A stretch of 64,000 nt of DNA from Cladopsammia gracilis (Eukaryota > Cnidaria > Anthozoa > Scleractinia > Dendrophylliidae): NCBI GenBank assembly GCA_022457155.1, contig JAJGOT010000164.1:884501-948500 (forward strand), read 5' to 3'. The notes under the pieces were generated by a model, which did not search any database, had not been told where the DNA came from, and saw nothing but the letters and a program-made list of their open reading frames with translations. Each line of letters starts with the position of its first letter. Positions within the stretch are counted from its first letter, which is position 1. Made by a program: the position numbers and the translations under genes. Shown one piece after another: positions 10,015 to 22,600 of the stretch.

Positions 10015-13000
10015 TTGCGGATATTTTCCATTGTTTTACCGAATATTGCGTTATTCATGAGCTTGAAAAAGTCTTTCTCGAAATCATTCTTCGCTGCTTG
10101 GCGGAGTTGGATGTTGAGCTGGATATATGATTTCAACCACGGTTCTTCAGTGAATGATATCCCCCTGTGAATCTTAGTTAATTTTAATCCATGTTTCAGA
10201 GCTTGTTTCAGTGCTCTGTGATGGAGAATGACATGTTTCTTGTCTCGCAGATTGGGGATTAATTTCTCAACTTTCTCGCAGATCACTCTCTCGGGGGCAA
10301 AGGGATAATCATTATGCGCATCATGAAGTTCTTTGGGATATTCCAGATCCACTTCAAGGGCACAGGGAATTTGACGCCATCTCTTGAAGTTTTTCATCCA
10401 ACGAAAGTTTCCCGTTGGAAGTGGTTGAGTCATCGCCCAGGAATATAGGGAGTTAGCATCGAGATAGAGAATGTATTTCGTGGGTTGCGTTGAGTCATAT
10501 TTATCTCCCATATATGGATTGTTAGCTTTTCCATGACGATTTGAGATCATTGAAATACCACCACGGATTCCATTTTCGAAGAACAGGAGCATATCTGGAT
10601 CATTCAACAATTCAAGCTTTGCCCCTGATTTTTTCAGACCCGCGTCGAATGACAAACCAAGGGCGGTTTTATACCACACTGGATCCAATTGATAATTCTC
10701 CAGGCAGACATTTCTGAATTCTTCGAAAACATCTGCAAGGAGCAAAACATCCGTTTTCAAATAGAGATCGTGATAGTCTCCTAAGTTCTTTATCTCCATT
10801 TCATCCCAAACATTTTGGGCGTGTTGGAAGTCTTCATCGGATATTCCCGATTCATTAATTTGAGAATAGAATGCCTCCTTTGGCGGCAGTTGTGTTTCCT
10901 TGAATTTCTCAATTGAATCCATATAATCATATGGATAGACTTCTTTTCTGGAAAGGAGCTCGGCTTTGTCTCCAAATTCTTTCCCGGTTTCCTTCAGTTT
11001 ATCCATACCTGACTTCTTCAAATTATTTGCCAGACTCTCCAGGGAAGAACCCATGAATTTCATAGAATCGATGAATCTCAGTTCATGAGTAATGTCTACC
11101 TTTTTACCCTTTTTGTTGGTCCATTCTCCAATCTTGATCGTCTTTGAGAAGGATATATATTTTTCCTCATTGTTGGGGATGCATTTAATATTCCCAGGTA
11201 TTCTACCAAGGTTTTTAATGAAGAGATGAGCATCATATCCCGCAAGGTTATGAAAAATGACTGGGGTGAACTTTGGTTTCCTGAACTGCAGATTGCAACT
11301 CGTATGGGCTGCACCACGATATGTTCCTGTGAAGTGACAATGATCCCGCACCTTTTTAGCAGATTCTTCGCCAAATTCTCCTTTGCATATCCAACAAACT
11401 GTGGCTGCTTCATATTCTTTCTTATCTTCCGCGGTGAAGATCATCTTCTTTCTGAAGTCAAATTTCTTGTGAATATGATTAATTGTTCTCATTAACTTCT
11501 TCACAAATATTTGTGCAACGTCATCATCCATTTTTGCCCGAAAGAGCACTGGAGGAAAATTCAAATCAACCCCATCCATGCCAACAACCTTGAAACAAAA
11601 GCCACATGGCGTGTGTTTTTGAAATTGATTTGTGAAACTGAGACCGTTCCCTGGGGAACAACCGCTGATCAGTTCAGTGCATGCTTCAAAATCAGCGTAA
11701 ATTACAAATGGAACTTTGATAAATCTATTGTGATTTTTAAATTCTAAAATGTCACCCTTTGTGGGCATTTCGACTTTTATCGCTTCATTTCTGCAACACA
11801 GTTCTTCATGCTTAGCTAGGGATGCTTCGTCATAAAAATGACTGAGACAGTGAAGGCAAAAATGTTTGCGACTGACGTGATGATTAACTTGAGCTGAGAG
11901 AAGACGGCTTAAACTGTTAACAACAGCATAATATTGGATTCCATCTTTCTCAAAAAGCAGCAGGGTTATATGACGTTGACGTTGGCGTTTTGAAATTCTC
12001 AGGGGATGAACCACTGATTCATACCCGAGTACATTAACAGCAATGTTTGGATTATTTCTTTCAAAATGATCTATTTCCTTCAAGGATGTTGGAAATGAAA
12101 TTCCATCCCAATTTAATTCATTTACTTGGGCTTTTAATTTTCTTGTGACTCTTTCAGGATGAATTTCACATGGATTAAGTGCCCTTGTTACTGCGTATTT
12201 AAAGCATTGATTATCTTTATTCTGCACATTAGTGAGCGCTTTCTTCTTAGCAAGGAATGGAGGAAGAGGAATATATGTGCTCCCACCGAGAGGTCGGAAT
12301 TCAACTAGATGCAATTCCAAATGATTTACGCGAACAAATTGCCAGTTAGAACCCTCAGTTGAAAAGTGGCAATGCGTTCAAGGATGACGGCTATCATATC
12401 ATTTAACAGGGCATGAGATCAGTCGCTGTGAGATTCATTTCTATTTCCGAATGGAATGGAGCATCGATCTCAATTATTTCCCCAGTTTGTAAATTCTGGC
12501 GTTTCATTCGGCAAGATAGAATCAGTTTAATTTTAGTGCCTCGATTAGCCTTGAGAATAGTCAGAAGTTTATCAGAAACTTGCTAAAAATAATCTCTTGG
12601 AGAAGTTCCTTTCACGCCTTCAAATATAAACTGACGGGCAAACTTTTCCAACGCCGAATTGCTTTCTCGGATATTAATTTGCGGCTGATATAAACTGGTA
12701 ACTTTGCGTTGAAAATCCGTGATCATATTTGAAGCTTTTTTCGCAAGAGTTTGAGGCGCGGCTTTTAACCAATTCCACCATGAAAGAAAAGTATTTTGAA
12801 TTGTTTCCAATATTGGAGGCCGCGGAGGCGGTTGATATGGAGTTGGGGAAAGAACTGGTGTTTCTATAGGCGGCGTTGGTGAATCAATAATATTGCGAGA
12901 AGATGCAGTAATTAAACGTAATAAATCGGCCTTTCTTCTAGCGCGAGAGCGACCAGGGATATTTCTTTCTCTGGCAATTTGTCTTAGTTCCTTAACTTTC

Positions 13001-13026
13001 ATGTGTTCCATTTTAAATGAAAACAT
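10015..13026 (-). pseudogene. polB: Protein-primed DNA polymerase B, N-terminal and central part
   Basis: Reads leftwards from about 13011 (ATG in an ATTTAAAATG context; an upstream ATG is at 13026). The N-terminus (12583-13011) has a SAP-like helix pair (MKVKELRQIARERNIPG). It stops at 12583, and a degraded 260-bp stretch with stops leads to a long frame from 12320. That frame has the zinc finger (CLHCLSHF...H...C), exonuclease motif I (IYADFEACTE), an endonuclease-VII-like CWICKGEF...VRDHCHFTG...CN cluster, Exo II (FHNLAGYDAHLF), Exo III (HDLYLKTDVLLLAD), Pol motif A (YLDANSLYSWAM) and motif B (LMNNAIFGKTMEN), and then runs into the LINE. About half identical to the intact enzyme by eye. 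Inactive because of the breaks. Confidence 0.85.
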
Positions 13027-13093
13027 AAAATAATTTTTATTTTATGTTCTTAATTTCCCCACACAACATAGCAGATCAATAAAAAAAGCAAAA

Positions 13094-13166
13094 CTGTTGG
13101 CCAACAGAACCTCTCAAGGGAACACTCTCCTTCCACCACTTCTCCCACCCAGTTCCCTTGAGAGTT
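13094..13166. repeat. Probable right terminus of element A: palindrome plus hairpin
   Basis: CTGTTGGCCAACAG at 13094-13107 is a perfect 14-bp palindrome. Three bases on, CTCTCAAGGGAAC (13111-13123) pairs with GTTCCCTTGAGAG (13152-13164) across a 28-bp loop. The complete element shows the same order at both ends: a TTGGCCAA-centred palindrome, then a foldback. The left terminus is off-window, so the assignment is by analogy. Confidence 0.5.
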
Positions 13167-13168
13167 TT

Positions 13169-13863
13169 TTCATTTTTTTTTCATTTTTTTTTAAATTTTT
13201 TTTATGCCACTTAGGACTTGAGGCTGAACCAGCACTACTGCCGTGAACTCCCCGTCAACATCTGTCAACCTTCTTTCGAAGCGGTCATCGAACACGACTT
13301 AGCTCTACTCAACAACCCGACACCCTTTCACAGGCCTACAGTATATATATCATAACCGCGGGGGTTTTAAGCTATGATATATATACCAGGTAATTGGTAG
13401 GGATGAAATAGAAAGCCCCCGCTTTGTCTAACTATTTCATATCCTACCCGCCACCAATATAATATATAGTGCGAACAACTCTTATATAGAGATCAACACC
13501 GCCACGCTTTCACATGTGGTAACTCTTCTAAGGCCTTGTATGCACAAAACACAAGAACACTAAGTAATTTTATGCAAGCAGCTGTTTTATATGACTTCCG
13601 CGGGGAAACCCCTTTCTTTTGTTTCTGAGAATTTCACTCTATGGTAATTTTCCCTGCTTTGATATGAATATTTATTGATTTCATCCTTCCTCGGCAGTAA
13701 ATATAAATGATTCTACGCGAAAACTTAAAAACCCAAAGCCCCTTAGTGAAATTTTCGCGTGAACTCACAGAAAGCGAACCCATTAGAACTAACCATAGCC
13801 GACTCAGTGAAGCCCCTTCAAATTAACAACAAGGCGCTTAAAGACTAGCGCTAAATTCAGCGG
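13169..13863. other. Non-coding stretch rich in stem-loops
   Basis: No credible gene. A perfect 14-bp stem (13341-13354 with 13373-13386) encloses an 18-nt loop with GCGGGGGTTTT. An adjacent imperfect stem (about 13393-13411 with 13430-13458) encloses AAAGCCCCCGC, which could pair with the first loop. A further short inverted repeat is ACGCGAAAA (about 13706) with TTTTCGCGT (about 13757). Origin unknown; possibly part of another mobile element. Confidence 0.5.
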
Positions 13864-14187
13864 TAGATAATAAAAGATTATTCACAGACAAAACATCATT
13901 TCTAACACTCCCCCAAACGTAAGGAATCTCATCAAGCATTAAGCTAAAAAGCAACAAAACCATTTTGAGAAATAAATCCCAAATATTCTGCAGATATTTG
14001 GTATCCCTTTGAATTTGATTTAGAGTTCGAATCAACTAACCAAATTCACCCCCAGTGTTAGCATATTAAAGAAATTTATTTCAAGTTTGAATTACCTTGC
14101 TTTTTAGCTTAATGCTTTATGAGATTCCTTACGTTTGGGTGAGTGTTCGAAATGATGTTTTGTCTGTGAATAATCTTTTATTATCTA
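13864..14187. repeat. MITE-like inverted repeat, 91-bp arms
   Basis: Arm 13864-13954 matches the reverse complement of 14097-14187 with only about three mismatches; the spacer is about 142 bp. It starts TAGATAATAAAAG and ends CTTTTATTATCTA. No coding capacity. Foldback-type non-autonomous DNA transposon or palindromic duplication. Confidence 0.8.
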
Positions 14188-14689
14188 CTAAGTGATGAAG
14201 AATTACAAAAAGCACAGTTATATGAAGAAAAATGCAAATGTAAATCTAATAAAGTGTTTTTCTTTTAAAGTACAATTGAAATATTCATGTGGCAAATGAA
14301 TGCCATCATCCCGGTTGAGCGGATTCTTGCATTTTTTTGGGGTTTTCTGTTTGAATTTCGTCGTCGAGGAGTCCTGTTCTAAGCCTGGGCTCTCTGTGTT
14401 TTCCCAAGACCGCATCAAGGATCGTGATGACGGAATTGTGAGAAACTCTTATGAGGCGGTAAAATCAGCTTAGACCAACAGAGAGATGGATTTGTATGGG
14501 ATGGAGATATTGAGACTGAATGAGACACAATGGACAAATGGCAGGACATCATCTCCTGTTCTCGGGATTATCAAACGAAGACGTCGCTGCGCTGTCCAGA
14601 AAGGTTGATTAAAGTCGAATGGACTGTTCAGTGAAAGGACATTGACAGCCCGCCTCCAGTCAAAGTTCAGGAGATCACTGTATTGTAAC

Positions 14690-14950
14690 ATTATACCCCA
14701 TCAAAGTTTTAGAAGATTACTGTAGTGGAGTATTGTACCCCATCAAAGTTTTACAAGATCACTGTAGTGGAATATTATACCCCATGAAAGTTTTACAGGA
14801 TCACTATAGTAAAATATTATACCCCATGAAAGTTTTACAAGATCACTGTAGTTGAATATTGTACCCTATCAAGTTTTACAAGATCCCTGTAGTGGAATAT
14901 TGTACCCTATCAAAGTTTTAGAAGATCACTGTAGTGAAATATTATACCCC
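14690..14950. repeat. Tandem repeats of about 47 bp
   Basis: About five diverged units of the form CCCATCAAAGTTTTACAAGATCACTGTAGTGGAATATTATAC. The array abuts the 3' end of the decayed membrane-family copy and may have expanded into it. Confidence 0.8.
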
Positions 14951-14954
14951 AGCA

Positions 14955-16265
14955 AACCTTAACCTCTTTTGGGAGACTTCAGTGACCAGCTGCGAATTGC
15001 CCGTAACACTGAAAGTGGCGAATAAGGACACAGGATTAATGCTACCGATAAAGCTAATGGCACTGCATTTACAATCGCCAGTAAGATGTATCTTTTCCAT
15101 CGTCTTCGCCAAACAGCCATGACAGCGATATTCTTGATAATGAGTTTCGATCGCTAGAGACACGCTGGTGAAAGACCATTCAATAACATGCTGAATTGAA
15201 GTGTGGATGGCAAAAGATTGTAGTAAATTCAAAGGGGGCTTGCAAAGTAAAGGGCAATCATTATTTTAAGGGCTGGCTGTTTTAAAATAATATGTAAGGG
15301 CATTTTTGAAATATTTTGTTTATGCAAGTTATTTGCTTTATCACTGTTTTGTCTAAATATCCCTAAAAATGATTTTTGATTTACTCGAAAACCGTCTTAT
15401 AAATTTTCCTGAAACTTTGTCTGCAGCTAGTAATACGTGAGTACTACAAAATTGAAAGTTTCATTATTAAGTGTTTGAGTAGATTTTGTGAAAAACGACA
15501 TTGTTTAAAACAAAGGGCAATCAGCTGGCGTTGCTATAGTAACCGCTGTCGCTCGGAAATCAGTGATACAAAAGTGATCAAAACCAATCGACGCATGTCT
15601 TCCCTGCGAAATTTTGATTTCAAAACATACACCCCACGGCAAAACAAAAAAAAAACTGAGTGGAGCCTCTTTAACTGAAAGGGCCGAAAAAGCAAAATGA
15701 CAAAAGGAGAAGTAAAAAGTACCAAATGTATATAAACAAACAAGATATTGCACCTAAATAAGTTCTTACCCACTACACTTGTATTGACATTGAGTTGTTT
15801 GGATAAAACTGACAATTGAGATTAGCTTTATAACGGAGATGAGAGATCAGTATATGTAATACACCAACGATATTAGCAGTAAGCAGCTAAATCAAAGCTC
15901 CAATGTAGATGGATTTACAAACTGTGTGGAGAGCGGATGGTCTCCGTCGCTTCCAAGCCATGGCTCTATCTCCATCTTGCTGATCTTCCTGTATTTCTTC
16001 ATTTTCCTCCATTGAGCATGCGTTAATATTTTTAACATTAAGACTGCTGGAAGATGCTAGATAGTCTAAGCTTGTGACTTCTCTGTCGCTGTATTCTTGC
16101 TAAATAAGCTTATCAACAGGATGGCAATACCATTCTCGTCCGGTGCTTTCCAGAGGATTGTAACCAAAAGACTCTGCCGTGAATTCAGGTTCTTCTGGAT
16201 TGTAGTACTCTGCTACACTTCGTGTAAAACTAAACACGATGTGTCCAAACACTTCTGTCAATGTG
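14955..16265 (-). pseudogene. Membrane-protein family copy 1, decayed with internal deletion
   Basis: Two blocks similar to the intact gene at 23837-25456. About 15640-16265 gives the N-terminal region (AESFGYNPLESTGREW-like, AMAWKRRRPSALHTVCKS) and part of the first membrane segments. About 14955-15240 gives a C-terminal segment (LLQSFAIHTSIQ, SLAIETHYQ). The central half is missing and replaced by unrelated sequence (15240-15640), the start codon is degraded and there are in-frame stops. Non-functional. Confidence 0.75.
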
Positions 16266-17086
16266 CTTATACATTATATATTCCATATAATTGTAGTCTG
16301 AATCTCAACGATCTAAAATTTGTTGAGCTGCTAATTAAACTTGGTCGTGGCTTCTCAAGGAATTTCTTTTACTCAGTTTATTTTATTCTTTCCTCGTACA
16401 AAAAATACGCTGAGTACACGTGTTAGCTCTGTAGCCTGCTTTTATTAGCTTCATGCATGCATGCATGCTTTATAGCGTTAGGTACTAATCACACGTTAAG
16501 GTATATTCTTGTAATAAAAGTACAACTTATGCATGAGTATCTTAATTTGTCTTCGCGCCTTTCAGCTTTATGCTTTTAGTGTTAAATATGTTTTAACTTC
16601 TTTTTGACAGCCACAAGAAACGTGACTGTATAGTAATTGAGATTATATAGTAATGAAAACGAGTTGTACTAAGTACTTTGAAAGCTACAAAATCATTCCA
16701 TTTTTTATCGCTCTCACGAGTTAGCTTTACCCTGCCTCTACGTTTAATAAAAAGCACAAAGCATGTCATTGACCTGTCCCTCGGGGATGCCCTCTGGTAC
16801 ACCACGAGGGGACTATATCACATATCCCCTCGCTCCACTGAGGTCAATAACCCTAACTTATTTACATCGCTCATCGCTAAATGCCACCATATATACAACT
16901 TAATGGGATAAAAAGATTCTATAGAGCAAAACAGAAGCAGTAATTTGAAGAAAATGTGCAGAATTGCAAGGATGGAAGTGGATTACAGGTCAGTTCATCA
17001 ATTTTGATTTCTTGACAGGAGGTCAAGAAATCAAAATTGCAATTGTCGTGCAATTTTAATATTCTTAGCCGTTATTTTGTCTCTAG
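16266..17086. other. Intergenic, no gene seen
   Basis: AT-rich host DNA. Contains a CATGCATGCATGCATG run near 16453 and a short inverted pair around GAGGGGACTATATCACATATCCCCTC (from about 16807, in two halves). Nothing coding is supported. Confidence 0.4.
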
Positions 17087-17358
17087 TTAGAGTAGTTTTC
17101 AATTGAGTGTCGAAAGTAATTACACAATTGCTACGCTTTGTGATTGGCTAAAAAATCTCGCGCCACTTTCTCGACCAATCAGAAGTAAAATCAAAACCAA
17201 TCGTGACTTGCTCGCACGCGTTTTCCCGCGCTTGACGCCGCCGACATGTAATTGCTTCGAGCTCTGATTGGTTCATTGGATTGTTTACGACTGCTGTGAT
17301 TGATCAGAGTAATTACTTTTGTTTTGGTTTTACGACGCTCAATTGAAAACTGCTCTAA
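17087..17358. repeat. MITE with TTAGAGTAGTTTTCAATTG termini
   Basis: Begins TTAGAGTAGTTTTCAATTG and ends with its near reverse complement CAATTGAAAACTGCTCTAA. It is 272 bp, non-coding, and has the size and terminal structure of a MITE. A separate perfect foldback (GATTTCTTGAC, GTCAAGAAATC) lies just upstream near 17007. Confidence 0.7.
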
Positions 17359-17544
17359 TATTACTGAATATTAACCAATAAGTCACAAATAAGTCATTGT
17401 CAAATAAGACTTACTGACTGATTGACTTACTAACTTGCTTACTTACTTGCTATACTTTCATCACTTTAGGAGTTTTTTTCAAGCTTAAAGCGTGCTTGCG
17501 GCCATAACATGAAAACACGATATATAAGCCGGGACACTGTCCCT

Positions 17545-17838
17545 TTACTGCGCCTTTCAATAACATGCGGAATTTGAAATTCAAATTTCCACCAACGGTT
17601 GCGTTTTACACTGCCGTCAATCACCTTAGCTTACCTCTCAGGAAACAGATCTTCACTTCAATGAGTTCAAAAGGTCACGTCCGTGCATTATGATTGGTAG
17701 ATTTCGATCCATTTTGTTTGTTTCTTTTTTACATGGTCCGTTGGCTTTCGTATCAATTATGATTGAAGGCAGGGAATAACGCAATCGTTGGTGCAGATTT
17801 GAATTTCAAATTCAGCATGTTATTGAAAGGCGCAGTAA
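17545..17838. repeat. MITE with TTACTGCGCCTTTCAATAAC termini
   Basis: The left end (TTACTGCGCCTTTCAATAACATG, then AATTTGAAATTCAAATTT) is mirrored at the right end (AAATTCAGCATGTTATTGAAAGGCGCAGTAA). 294 bp, no coding capacity. Confidence 0.7.
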
Positions 17839-18000
17839 AACATGCACATGTCAATACATTGTTCATTACAAAGGAAAACCCAACGTTGCACCCAACGTTT
17901 ATCTGTGATTAATGATGGCTGATATCGAAAACATAATATACATGCCTTGTTATAAGCTTGGTAAATTGTGACAGGAGGCAGATTATTTCAGAAATGAAAG

Positions 18001-19614
18001 TTACTTTAATTTGCATGTCTGATTTATAAACTCGTGAAAACGTCCATGTACAATGGCTAAGAGGTTGGTACTAGTCCATATAGCTAGTGGCACTACATTT
18101 ACAATCGCCACGAAGATATGTCTTTTCCATCGTTTTCTCCAAACTGCCACGACAGCCATATTTTGATAGCGAGTCTCGATCGCTAGAGAAACGCTAGTGA
18201 AAAACCACTCAATCACCAGCTGAACCGAAGTACGGGTGGCAAATGACTGTAGTAAATTTAATGGCGACCTGTTTTCTAAGTAAACAAATTGATACAAGAA
18301 TAGGAATCCATTCACAGACACAATAGCAGTTGATTCAAACAACATGCTCATGATAGCGATGTCAGCCATTAGTCTCTCACGGCGAGGAGTACGAAAACTT
18401 CCCCAAGGAGCTGATGTTCTTTTCCAGAGCAGGTGACAAATGTGATCAATGAAAACCATAGTGCTTCGTTCCATGACTTCTGCAGCGCCGTGAATTATAC
18501 CAAGAATGGCAATGGATTGCAAGTTTTCAAGGTCCGCTTGTAAAATTCTACAAATAACCGCTGAGCCACAATACAAAGGTGCTAACAAAACAAAAGAATA
18601 TCCCGGATGCGTGATGCTATATAACCGCTGAACGCCTATTCACGAGATTACCTTGAGAACGACTCCGATAAGAGGAGTGAAGAGTGCGATTAACAGTTTG
18701 CCTTCTGTGTTTTGTTTGTTGTACGCTGGATAGATAAACGACGTTACGATAATAGAAAGAAGGAAACAAAAATTCCCTGGTACTATCATCTGAAAGAACA
18801 AAGTCAACTTCTGTTTTCTTGACCGTATACAGACGTGATTCGTTATAAGATATACTTGCCAGCATACAGATATAATAAACAGAACATTGAGTGGAATCTT
18901 TTGTGGTCTTGAGATGTAGGAATGAGAGATCCCAAGGACTTGTTGAAGCACAATACGATAAAGTACATCCAAACAATAAAAAAGGCAACAAGACAGGAAC
19001 AATTTTCTTTTAACTCCCATTAACTGAAATGGGCGGAAAAGAAAAAGCAGAATTAAAAAGTACCAAATGTGTAGAAACGCACATGAAATAACACCAGAAA
19101 TAGTTCTTTCCCACTGCACTTGTACAGAAGTTGAGTTCTTTGGATGATAATAACAATTGAGAATTGTCTTGTAACAGAGATAAGAGATCAGAATGTATAA
19201 TATACCAACGGTAGCAGCAGTAAGTAGCGAAATCAAGGCTCCAATGTACATTGATTTACAAACTGTGTGGAGAGCGGATGGTCTCAGTCGCTTCCAAGCC
19301 ATGGCTCTGTCTTCATTTTGCTGATCTTCTTGTGTTCCTTCATTTTCCGCTGTTGAGCATGCGTCAATCACTTTAACATCAAGACTGCTAGATGCTTGAT
19401 AGTCCAAGCTTGTGGCTTCTCTGTTGCTGTATTCTTGGTAAATAAGCTCATCAACAGGAAGATAATACCACTCTCGTCCTGTGCTTTCCAAAGGATTGTA
19501 ACCAAAAGACTCTGCCGTGAATTCAGGTTCTTCTGGATTGTAGTGTTCTGTTACGCCACGTGTGAAACTGAACAAAATGTGACCAAAAACCTCAATCAGT
19601 GTACTGCTGCTCAT
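18001..19614 (-). pseudogene. Membrane-protein family copy 2, single nonsense mutation
   Basis: Full-length relative of the 539-residue protein at 23837-25456. ATG at 19614 (MSSSTLIEVFGH). The frame is open through the N-terminal acidic region and the first six membrane segments to a TGA at 18640-18642. The intact paralogue has an Arg codon there (VISR), a CGA-to-TGA change typical of methyl-CpG decay. The frame then continues uninterrupted to 18001, covering the rest of the protein. A single substitution separates it from an open gene, so inactivation is probably recent. The tail differs from the paralogue (ends CKLK rather than MPFT). Confidence 0.85.
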
Positions 19615-22600
19615 TTTGTTTACTTGATTCGTAAAGCATAAGTAGTAACAAAGCCACAATTTATATCTCACTTGAATATCAAGTTATAAGCTGACTCTGA
19701 ACCGCGCAAGGCAAAACTGAAATGTTAACAATTGTTAATGGGAAATGAAAATAGTGCTTAAACATGTTAATCCACAGGTGTATGGGGGATACTACTGAAA
19801 CCCCTTCATCAGTGTTTTGGTAGCATGGCGGTTGTTCGGCATTTTATCAAAACACTGATGAAGGTTTTTTTTCCCGAAACATATGCAGCATATGTTGGTT
19901 AACATTTTTAAGCATGAACAATAATTTTAATTTTATTTCTTACCTATTTTGAGTGCTACTTAGCAACAAACACATTTTTTCTTAAACTAACTAAAATGTT
20001 GTTGATCATCAACATGACCGTTCCAGAAACCGAAAGAGTTGTAAATACAATAAAACAAATTCCGAGATGGCGTTTGTGATTTAGTTTACAGATAAAAATC
20101 AGATCTTTGCTCTGGAAATGACGTAGTTGATCAGAACATTGTAAGACGCTTGATTATGTATTCCGAAAAAGATGTCCTTAATATCAAAATATCCCCTAAA
20201 TGATATGTGCTGCCTAAGCATAATTCCCACTTCATTCCAAAAGGTTGTGAAGTAATAAAGACAATGAAGACTTAGTAATGAAGACATGTGAAGTACTAAA
20301 GACAATGTTCAAACGTTTCTGGAACGTCCTCACAATTTGAATGAAAGCATCTACCCTTTTAAATTTGAAAGCATATTATAAGTGTAGAAAATTCGATGTA
20401 ACACTTTAAACTGAAACTCGCATAGTCGAATATCTGAAGTTATTTTGAATGCCAGTTGAAATATCGTCCTGTAGTCTATCTAAAGTAATTTTGAGAAAGT
20501 ATCACTATTAAATGAATCTTCGTATTTTCCTGATGTCGTTGGCTTGATGTAAATTTTAGAGATGAAAATACTGTACAGCAGCTTTGATTGAATTTTATCT
20601 ATTCAAATCTCTTTAGTTGTAATACGTGAATGAATTAATCCACAGACTGTTGGGGGATAAACACTTCAACAGTGTGTTGGTAACTTGGTTGCCATGTAAC
20701 CAAAACACAGCGATGAAGGGGTTTTTTACCGAAATGTATGTTGGTTAACATTTTTAAGCACTCTTTCATTTCCCATGTGGACAATTGTTACCTAAATAAA
20801 CTATTTGAAAGCAATGGACACACGACACGTCTCCAATGTATGGCCAGTACCGAATGCGCACAGCCATATCATCCGGGCAGTGGCCTTGTCAGCCATGTTA
20901 CCTGTACTGTTATGATCAATGCTACGCAGCAACAAACTCATTTTTTGTCCAAAACTAAAATATCGTTGATCATCAACATAACCGTTCCAGAAACCGAAAC
21001 AGTTGTCGATACAACAGTCCTCGGAAGCCAAAACATGACAGTTGCAAACAATGATAATTTCATTTTCAATTACCTAATCAATTTGCGAAATATAAAACGT
21101 AATTTGTAAACTTAGTGACGATCGAAGTTTGTAACTTCCAGTAAATGCTTGGCAGCCAGAAAACAATCTGTTGCTCAGATATTATGTTAGCCTGATTCTG
21201 ATTCTGGGATTATTTTAAAGTTTTTAAATCTTTGGTGGTAATTGCTATGAATTGGTCAAACATTTTGTAAATAAACGTTGCGTGTCGCATTACCTAAAAC
21301 CTCTCCGTGATTTTAAGACCAAATCGAAATGAAATGTTTCCATAACTTAAATTAAAGCTGGTTCTTTAAAAAAGGCTTCACAGTTTCTTCAAAGTGTTGT
21401 CGCAAATACATAATTTTGTTTTATGCAAATTTCATGTAAAACGTCATTCGATAGCAAGCTCTTTTTATATGACCACTGAGTCCAAAAATATTTTTTTATA
21501 AAAGGTCGAAACTTTTGAATGAAACTCATATTTCCTTGAATGAAAATGTCTTTCCTTTGATGAAAAGAGTCAAACACGTATCAGAATTCAATGATTTTCT
21601 GCTTCTGAAAGTCTTGGCGATTTATTGTATCCTAATTAGACCTAATTACGGCGCGGAACCGGCTAGCGTCTGCGAAAATATAATAAACATCACAAAATAA
21701 TTCAATTCAGCAACCTATTTTTATTATGTTGTCTAAAATTGCCGACTTTTCCTGTGTAATAGAATGCCAATCTTATCCGGAAAGATGATTCGCATAATAC
21801 TTTCGCTAAACAAAAAAAAGCAGTCCTGAATGGTCAAAGGTACAAAAATGAAATGCTGGCGGCGTTTGAAACATAAGTTCGGATAGCTCATGGTCTGCAA
21901 ACGAACACTTCGATTCACAGCTCGATTTTTCATTAAAACCTTTTTCCAAACCACGAAAACATCTAAAATAATCTTTGAAAACAATACTTGGCCACATTTG
22001 GTGAAAGCTGTGCTTGGTAAAGCAGTAAAAAGAACGAGAAAATAAGCTTCGTTTACTTTCCCACGGATCCAAAGCAGAACTGCCTTGACACTCACGTCGT
22101 CCAATCCGAAGCTATCAGAACTGTCTCATCGTAAAGCAATCGGGTGAACTCGGCACAACTTCGCGCTTCGGAAAGTCGGACTTACTTACACAGGTGACAA
22201 CATAGTGGTCACTAGTAATCTAGTAACCACAAAAAGCAATAAAGTCAGTAAAAATCGACATTAATATGACACGCATTCCACAGTCCATAATCCACAGAAG
22301 TCCAGTCCTGAATAACAATTTTTTTTTAAATCCGATGGGCTGTAATAACGACGCCGTTTTGCCATGTGTTTCTATTGTTCTTTCTTTAAAAAAAAATTCA
22401 AATTACTCACCAATGGCAGCAAGGACTGCTCCGACACAGGGATTGTAAAGAATAGGCAGTAAAAAGTGAAAAAAAAAAAATTATAATAAAAATAAAAAAG
22501 AGAAAAATGGAGGCTATTTTATAACTCATGCCGCTACGGGCTACCTGTACGCACGTGCGTACCTGAAAAAGTCGAAATAAAGGGTGGATTGGGGGAGGGA

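Larger units (their letters stand above)
1..13168. mobile_element. Polinton/Maverick (adintovirus-like) element A, left end outside window
   Basis: Contains, in order, a packaging ATPase, a fibre-like gene, a two-helix membrane protein, DNA-binding-repeat genes, a repeat tract, a putative ssDNA-binding protein and a protein-primed PolB, the same set as the complete element at 36384-56950. The left end, with integrase and capsid genes, lies outside the window. The right end is inferred at about 13164-13168 from a 14-bp TTGGCCAA palindrome (13094-13107) followed by a 13-bp hairpin (13111-13123 with 13152-13164), which is the same layout as the ends of the other element. Several genes are broken (frameshifts, a stop, a LINE insertion), so this copy looks dead. 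The exact right boundary is inference. Confidence 0.85.
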
